DNA of 11,977 nt from UBA4582 sp047630175 (lineage in GTDB: Bacteria; Pseudomonadota; Gammaproteobacteria; Pseudomonadales; Azotimanducaceae). Below, in pieces: positions 8,240 to 11,977 of the stretch. The translations under genes were made by a program, and so were the position numbers. The notes beneath the pieces are model-generated. The model was given only the letters and a program-made list of their open reading frames with translations. It was not told the origin of the DNA and ran no database searches. The stretch covers positions 1 through 11,977 of the forward strand of contig JBLHVI010000097.1 of the NCBI GenBank assembly GCA_047630175.1. The letters run 5' to 3'. The stretch's first letter is position 1. The number at the start of each line of letters is the position of its first letter.

Positions 8240-8863
8240 ATGCCAACAGAATCTGCCCGTCTTCCTGATCTAATTTTTAATCTCATTGTTTTGTCGCTGG
8301 CCTTTACCAGTGGCTTTATTATCATGTCTATCGAACTGCTTGGAGGCCGGATTTTAGCGCCTTACTTCGGCAGCAGCATTTATGTGTGGGGCAGTATTAT
8401 TACAATTTTTATGCTGTCGTTATCTATTGGTTATCTCACCGGTGGCCGCTTGTCGATATCGAATCCACATTTGGGCCGCTATGGATTGTTTTTTATCGCC
8501 GCAGCCCTCGCATTGATCCCCACTATTTACGCGAGTGACGCCATGATGGACTGGGTGTTTATTCGATTGGAGGATCCACGTTACGGCTCTTTAGTCGCCT
8601 CGACCCTGCTGTTTTTTATTCCGACGGCCATTCTCGGCATGATAGCGCCCTACTCTGTGCGCCTATTGGTGGCTAAGGCCGAGCACGCTGGGCAGATTGC
8701 GGGTCGACTGTATTTCGTCTCAACTTTGGGTAGTGCTTTAGGCACCCTGGCTACCTCGTTTTACCTAGTCTTGTGGTTTGAGGTTGATGGTATTCTCATC
8801 ACCATGAGCGCTGTCTTGGCCGCAGCGGGTTTGATGGCAATAATTGCTCACAGGAGCCGCTGA
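8240..8863 (+). CDS. Multi-pass membrane protein, membrane half of the fused MFS/spermidine-synthase family
   Basis: A 207-residue hydrophobic protein with about six membrane segments (near 11-32, 46-68, 81-98, 117-139, 158-180, 183-203). The blocks SIELLGGRILAPYFGSS (30-46), SIGYLTGGR (62-70), GMIAPYSVRLL (133-143) and STLGSALGTLATSF (161-174) are typical of the membrane domain that in many bacteria is fused upstream of a spermidine-synthase-like domain. Here it is a separate gene ending one base before the synthase-like gene. The molecular role is not established; it may anchor the synthase-like partner or move its substrate or product. An in-frame ATG at 8177 would add 21 residues, but it sits on top of the probable -10 element and those residues (MTGYTVAPFIADSQ...) look unlike the family. 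ATG 8240 has no clear Shine-Dalgarno site, so it may be translated from a short, nearly leader-type message. Confidence 0.85.
   Translation: MPTESARLPDLIFNLIVLSLAFTSGFIIMSIELLGGRILAPYFGSSIYVWGSIITIFMLSLSIGYLTGGRLSISNPHLGRYGLFFIAAALALIPTIYASDAMMDWVFIRLEDPRYGSLVASTLLFFIPTAILGMIAPYSVRLLVAKAEHAGQIAGRLYFVSTLGSALGTLATSFYLVLWFEVDGILITMSAVLAAAGLMAIIAHRSR
8852..8856 (+). promoter_or_regulatory. Ribosome binding site deciding the start of the synthase-like gene
   Basis: AGGAG lies inside the last codons of the membrane gene, eight bases before ATG 8865. It supports that ATG over the upstream in-frame TTG at 8844, and it shows that the two halves are translated as separate proteins. Confidence 0.75.
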
Positions 8864-8864
8864 T

Positions 8865-9749
8865 ATGCGCATTTTCGTTCTTATTTGTCTTTTTTTCGTC
8901 GTCAACTCACTGACAGCCGCGGATAAAGAGATCCATCGTGAAAAGTCGTTGTATCGTAATATTATCGTTAAACAGAATGATCAGCGCCGTTGCCTCGTGT
9001 TTGCCGTGAGTTCAGATCGCAATCAAACCTGCGTAGATCTGCAAGAACCAAAGCGCTTAGTCTTTCCCTATACACAAATGACGCTCGGTGGACTGCTACT
9101 GAACCCCAATCCGCAGCGCATTTTGGTAATTGGGTTGGGTGGCGGCTCTATACCTACCGCCTTATCTGAACTATTTCCAACGGCGGTCATTGATGCCGTA
9201 GAGATCGACGAAGCGGTGGTGCGGATTGCTAAGCAGTTTTTTGATTTTGCGGAATCTCCCCGTCTAAAAGTACATGTCAGCGACGCTCGGGTGTTTATCA
9301 AACGGGCGCTATTGCGAAAGGTCCAGTATGACTTGGTAATACTGGATGCCTTTGCCAGTGACTATATTCCCGAGCACCTGATGACAGCTGAGTTTCTCGA
9401 AGAGTCACGGAGCCTTCTTACGGCTGAGGGTGTGTTGGTAGCTAACACGTTTTCAACGAGCACGTTGTACGACCATGAGTCGGAAACCTACCAAAGTGTT
9501 TTTGGCAACTTTCTTAACTTTAAACTTCCAAAGTCTGGTAATCGTATAGTGATCGCAAGCCGCAAAGGCTTACCAAGTGACTTTCAACTTAAGAGTCAGG
9601 CATTGAACTTTGTCGACCGCCTTACACCTTACGGCGTCGATATTCGACAATACCCTGCTAAAATGAGCAGGACGAAGGACTGGGACACCAGCAAGCGAGT
9701 ATTGACCGATCAGTATTCTCCTGCGAATTTGCTACGTGGAGAAAAATAG
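8865..9749 (+). CDS. Spermidine-synthase-like (PABS-fold) protein with N-terminal signal or anchor sequence
   Basis: A 294-residue protein. Residues 1-19 (MRIFVLICLFFVVNSLTAA) form a short hydrophobic stretch ending in a plausible signal-peptidase site near TAA/D. A Rossmann-type aminopropyltransferase/methyltransferase core follows: GLGGGSIP (90-97) for the (decarboxylated) AdoMet nucleotide, VEID (112-115) with the ribose-binding acid, VSDAR (138-142) and DLVILDAFASDYIP (156-169). True spermidine synthases carry a YHE polyamine-site motif in this region and DSSDP-type catalytic acids. Here the first reads YTQM (69-72) and the second LDAFASD, so canonical putrescine aminopropylation is doubtful. 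The gene starts one base after the membrane gene with its own AGGAG site. Synthase-like domains linked to membrane segments form a large, poorly characterised family. If the hydrophobic start is cleaved, the protein would be periplasmic, which is unexpected for an AdoMet-type enzyme; alternatively the start is an extra membrane segment. Confidence 0.88.
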   Translation: MRIFVLICLFFVVNSLTAADKEIHREKSLYRNIIVKQNDQRRCLVFAVSSDRNQTCVDLQEPKRLVFPYTQMTLGGLLLNPNPQRILVIGLGGGSIPTALSELFPTAVIDAVEIDEAVVRIAKQFFDFAESPRLKVHVSDARVFIKRALLRKVQYDLVILDAFASDYIPEHLMTAEFLEESRSLLTAEGVLVANTFSTSTLYDHESETYQSVFGNFLNFKLPKSGNRIVIASRKGLPSDFQLKSQALNFVDRLTPYGVDIRQYPAKMSRTKDWDTSKRVLTDQYSPANLLRGEK

Positions 9750-9806
9750 TTAGTCAATACCCAGCCTTTTACCCGCATTGAGTTTATTGGTCGGTTCGCG
9801 CTACCG
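9750..9806. other. Convergent intergenic gap; no terminator found
   Basis: These 57 bases separate the ends of two convergent genes. The only hairpin I see is a weak 4-bp stem, CGGT (9792-9795) with ACCG (9803-9806), without a T-run on either strand. Termination must be factor-dependent or lie inside the opposing gene. Confidence 0.4.
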
Positions 9807-11348
9807 TTAAGATGCCAGATTTTTGCCGTGATCTTTCCAGTAGCGGTCCTTAAGTAAGCGCTTGTAGAGTTTCCCAGTTGGGTGTCGTGGCAGTTCGTCT
9901 TCAAAATCAATGCTCCGAGGACACTTTATATGGGACAAATTGGCGCGGCAAAAGTCAATTAACTCGGCCTCCAGTTCAGGGCCAGCATCGGCCAAGTTTT
10001 TGGGTTGGACCACCGCTTTGACCTCCTCCCCAAAATCCGCGTTTGGGACTCCGAAGACTGCCACATCCATGACTTTTGGATGCGTCACCAGCATGTTCTC
10101 AGTTTCTTGGGGGTATATATTGACGCCTCCTGAGATGATCATGTAGCTCTTGCGATCAGTCAGATACAGATAGCCGTCTGCATCGACGTAACCAACATCA
10201 CCCAGCGTACTCCAGCCTTTAGAATGGCGAGATTCCTTGGTCTTCTCGTCATCATTGTAGTACTCGAACTCGCCACCGCCCTCAAAGTAAATGGTGCCAG
10301 TCTCTCCTTGAGCCACATCGTTACCTTCGTCGTCGACGATGTGCACAACGGCCGTGATCGCGCGACCCACAGAACCGCGGTGGGCAAGCCACTCCTCGGA
10401 GTTAAGCGCCACGAAGCCGTTGCCCTCAGAACCGGCGTAATATTCATAGATCACAGGTCCCCACCAATTAATCATGTCTTCCTTGACCGGTATAGGACAT
10501 GGCGCAGCAGCATGAATGGCGCACTGCAGGCTGGAAACGTCATGGCTGAGGCGTTCCTCCTCGTCTAGCTTGAGCATGCGAATAAACATGGTGGGCACCC
10601 ATTGGGAATGCGTAATTTTGTAGCGTTCGATCGCTTGCAGCGCCGCCACTGGCTCAAAATGGGACATAACCACGCAGGTCATACCGGTCATTAGAAATGC
10701 CATGGTAAACGCTAAGGGCGCGGCATGATAAAGCGGCGCCGGACTGAGATAAATACTGTCTTCAGTAGCGCCGTATAGCAGTTGAAACATGTTTGGACCT
10801 GTCTCGGCCCCGAACGCTTCGGTTGGCAGCGGCTTCAAGACACCCTTCGGGCGGCCAGTGGTGCCAGATGAGTACAGCATAGAAATGCCTAAGCTCTCAT
10901 CTTCAATGGGCGTCACAGGCATCTCTGCGATGGCAGCTTCCCAGCTGTCAAAGCCCGCAATAGTACCGTCAAGCATGAAGCACTGTTCGATGCCCGGTAC
11001 GGTCTGCAGCAAGCGCTCCACGACTGTCTGCTGGGCCTTAGTGGCAATAAAGACGCGCGCATTGCAGTCGCTGACGATGTAATTAACTTCCTCTTCCTGT
11101 AACCGATAACTAATGCAGGTAAAGTACAAACCTGCTCGCAACGCGGCGAGACAGATTTGCAGGTAGCACACATGATTTTCCATCATGATGGCGATGTGAT
11201 CACCGCGCACCAAGCCCAGCTGCCGAAATAGATTCGCGCCCTGATTAGAGGTCTGCTCTAGTGTCAGACGGCTGATAACCTGACCAGTCTCCGCCATGAT
11301 GTAAGCGGGTTTTTCGGGGTTGGCCTGAGCCATTACGCTTGGATGCAT
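9807..11348 (-). CDS. AMP-forming fatty-acyl/aryl-CoA ligase (FadD-like), complete
   Basis: A complete 513-residue ANL-superfamily ligase forming acyl-CoA from a carboxylic acid, ATP and CoA in the cytoplasm. Motifs in order: the phosphate loop LYSSGTTGRPKGV (158-170), the adenine site YEYYAGSEGNG (301-311), the ribose-binding Asp384 in GDVGYVDADGYLYLTDRK with hinge-region Arg399, GGVNIYPQE (407-415), and the catalytic lysine Lys493 in PRHPTGKLYKR. The size and the YAGSEG motif are typical of long-chain fatty acid or steroid-side-chain CoA ligases of the PRK08276-like group; the exact substrate is not readable. A strong AGAGGGA (11356-11362) sits seven bases before the ATG. It is monocistronic within the window, convergent with the synthase-like gene (57-base gap) and divergent from the PilZ gene. 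Confidence 0.95.
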   Translation of the reverse strand: MHPSVMAQANPEKPAYIMAETGQVISRLTLEQTSNQGANLFRQLGLVRGDHIAIMMENHVCYLQICLAALRAGLYFTCISYRLQEEEVNYIVSDCNARVFIATKAQQTVVERLLQTVPGIEQCFMLDGTIAGFDSWEAAIAEMPVTPIEDESLGISMLYSSGTTGRPKGVLKPLPTEAFGAETGPNMFQLLYGATEDSIYLSPAPLYHAAPLAFTMAFLMTGMTCVVMSHFEPVAALQAIERYKITHSQWVPTMFIRMLKLDEEERLSHDVSSLQCAIHAAAPCPIPVKEDMINWWGPVIYEYYAGSEGNGFVALNSEEWLAHRGSVGRAITAVVHIVDDEGNDVAQGETGTIYFEGGGEFEYYNDDEKTKESRHSKGWSTLGDVGYVDADGYLYLTDRKSYMIISGGVNIYPQETENMLVTHPKVMDVAVFGVPNADFGEEVKAVVQPKNLADAGPELEAELIDFCRANLSHIKCPRSIDFEDELPRHPTGKLYKRLLKDRYWKDHGKNLAS

Positions 11349-11355
11349 GATGTAT

Positions 11356-11362
11356 TCCCTCT
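11356..11362 (-). promoter_or_regulatory. Strong Shine-Dalgarno site of the acyl-CoA ligase gene
   Basis: The minus strand reads AGAGGGA, seven bases upstream of ATG 11348. It fixes that start and predicts efficient translation. It is the clearest ribosome site in the window besides the one at 8852. Confidence 0.7.
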
Positions 11363-11403
11363 GCTGCTTATTATGTTAACCCGCGCTCTGAGGTGCGGTG
11401 TTG

Positions 11404-11414
11404 TGACGACGTCA
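11404..11414. promoter_or_regulatory. Palindrome TGACGACGTCA upstream of the ligase (candidate operator)
   Basis: Perfect 5-base arms TGACG/CGTCA flank a central A, 56 bases upstream of the ligase ATG, in the 244-base divergent region shared with the PilZ gene. The flanks are also partly symmetric (TTG...CAA). Fatty-acid genes are often controlled by TetR- or GntR-type repressors binding such palindromes, but this one does not match the FadR or PsrA consensus as I know them. Confidence 0.35.
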
Positions 11415-11526
11415 ACAATGCCTATCCTCGCTGTAAAACTCAATACATGATCTGGTTTCGATCGTTGTTACTGCCGGTGGTAAAGTAAAACCGTCGCGAT
11501 AACGACGAAAAGAAAATGAACTCAAT

Positions 11527-11589
11527 ATGAACTTGACCGTTGGTCCGTTGTCTAAAGTTCAACTGAGCATAGCCACTACTAGCCAATAG
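11527..11589 (+). other. Possible 20-codon leader ORF before the PilZ gene
   Basis: ATG at 11527 opens a 20-residue frame (MNLTVGPLSKVQLSIATTSQ) ending in TAG at 11587-11589, three bases before the PilZ ATG and in the same frame. It has no clear Shine-Dalgarno site. It could couple translation to the PilZ gene, which itself lacks a good ribosome site, or be chance. Confidence 0.2.
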
Positions 11590-11592
11590 CCT

Positions 11593-11977
11593 ATGAACAA
11601 CGATTCAAACTTCGAAGAACGTCGTAAATATCAACGCTATGATCGCTCGGATCTCGTTATTAACGTTGCTCGCCCTGGCCTGGCTGGCGTCCTTGGTTTT
11701 AATCCCCGCGGTAAATGCCTAAACTTTAGCCTTGAGGGCTTGCAATTCGGCAGCCAACAGCCCTTCCAAGCCGGCGAGAAAGTTATCTTAGATTTATGCG
11801 TTGCCGACATTACGCTCAAAGAATTAAACGGTATGGTCGTAAAAAGCCATCAAGAAGATGACGGTAGCTGGTGTACGGGGGTCAGACTATGTTTTGACCA
11901 ACGCCGTATGCAAGACCCTCATATCACTCGCAAATTGTTACAAATTGAAGACAAACTGCGCTGTGCACAGATTTACC
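11593..11977 (+). CDS. PilZ-domain protein, N-terminal part (runs off right edge)
   Basis: An open frame of 128 codons to the window end. The N-terminal arginine cluster ERRKYQR (9-15) fits the RRxxxR arm that binds cyclic di-GMP, and NFSLEG (44-49) fits the [D/N]xSxxG strand motif of PilZ domains, with Asn in the first position. Both are required for ligand binding, so binding is plausible. The beta-rich stretch that follows (QFGSQQPFQAGEKVILDLCV, then the segment ending GVRLCF) matches the PilZ barrel, and a charged helix (RRMQDPHITRKLLQIEDKL) begins after it. Such stand-alone PilZ proteins link c-di-GMP to motility, adhesion or envelope functions; the specific output is unknown. ATG 11593 follows an in-frame TAG, so this is the most upstream usable ATG, although no Shine-Dalgarno site is visible. 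Confidence 0.85.
   Translation, partial: MNNDSNFEERRKYQRYDRSDLVINVARPGLAGVLGFNPRGKCLNFSLEGLQFGSQQPFQAGEKVILDLCVADITLKELNGMVVKSHQEDDGSWCTGVRLCFDQRRMQDPHITRKLLQIEDKLRCAQIY

Larger units (their letters stand above)
11349..11592. other. Divergent intergenic region between the ligase and PilZ genes
   Basis: These 244 bases must hold promoters for both divergent genes. I see the palindrome at 11404-11414, a second small inverted repeat CGTCG (11492-11496)/CGACG (11503-11507), and a 20-codon ORF at 11527-11589. No convincing sigma-70 -35/-10 pair could be assigned on either strand. Confidence 0.5.

Noticed and set aside
8844..8864. TTG at 8844 as an alternative start of the synthase-like gene
   Set aside because: It would place charged and small residues before the hydrophobic signal and overlap the membrane gene, while AGGAG is spaced correctly for ATG 8865.
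8840..8870. A frameshift error splitting one fused MFS/spermidine-synthase gene
   Set aside because: The second gene has its own strong ribosome site, an ATG and a signal-like N-terminus, which is a coherent two-gene design. Sequencing error cannot be excluded but is not needed.
9792..9806. CGGT/ACCG hairpin as a bidirectional terminator
   Set aside because: Only four base pairs with a seven-base loop and no adjacent T-run on either strand.
10160..10568. Overlapping open frames on both strands inside the complete acyl-CoA ligase
   Set aside because: The real frame carries all ANL motifs; the alternatives have no family features.
11637..11819. Minus-strand 60-residue frame opposite the PilZ gene
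   Set aside because: The opposite strand encodes a recognisable PilZ domain; this frame shows no domain or ribosome site.
1..11977. Mobile elements, CRISPR arrays, tRNA or rRNA genes, toxin-antitoxin or defence genes
   Set aside because: No transposase or integrase motifs, terminal repeats, regularly spaced repeats or RNA-gene-like cloverleaf regions were seen; nearly all sequence is accounted for by metabolic and transport genes.

Overview
The window looks like chromosome of a free-living, probably marine or environmental gammaproteobacterium. This rests on moderate GC, tightly packed genes, an MdlAB-type ABC exporter pair, a SelD fused to an FAD oxidoreductase, several lipid-activating enzymes and a PilZ protein. 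The assignment comes from protein families only; no rRNA, tRNA or species marker is present. I see no mobile element, CRISPR array, tRNA or phage gene.

Layout. Positions 8124 down to 1 carry a five-gene minus-strand run: two half-size ABC exporter subunits overlapping by ATGA (8124-6217 and 6220-4316), a 66-base gap, an HSL-type alpha/beta hydrolase (4249-3347), an FAD-oxidoreductase/SelD fusion (3341-1134), and an AMP-forming acyl-CoA ligase that runs off the left edge (1121-1). The last three genes are separated by only a few bases and are almost certainly cotranscribed. Diverging from the exporter genes on the plus strand is a two-gene unit: a multi-pass membrane protein (8240-8863) and, one base later, a spermidine-synthase-like protein with an N-terminal signal or anchor sequence (8865-9749). 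Together they correspond to the two halves of the 'fused MFS/spermidine synthase' family. A second, different acyl-CoA ligase (11348-9807) converges on this unit. Divergent from it at the right edge is a partial PilZ-domain gene (11593 onward).

How the genes may work together. The hydrolase and the two ligases fit release and CoA activation of carboxylic or fatty acids. SelD makes selenophosphate for selenocysteine or 2-selenouridine synthesis, but no partner (selA, selB or the tRNA 2-selenouridine synthase gene) lies in the window. The exporter pair shows the asymmetry of heterodimeric ABC transporters: one weakened and one intact ATP site. The least conventional part is the split membrane/spermidine-synthase-like pair. 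Its synthase half keeps the nucleotide-binding core but lacks the usual polyamine-site motif, and it appears to be exported or membrane-anchored. It shares a 115-base control region with the exporter operon.

I found no clear-cut new defence or mobile system; most of the window is recognisable housekeeping or accessory metabolism.
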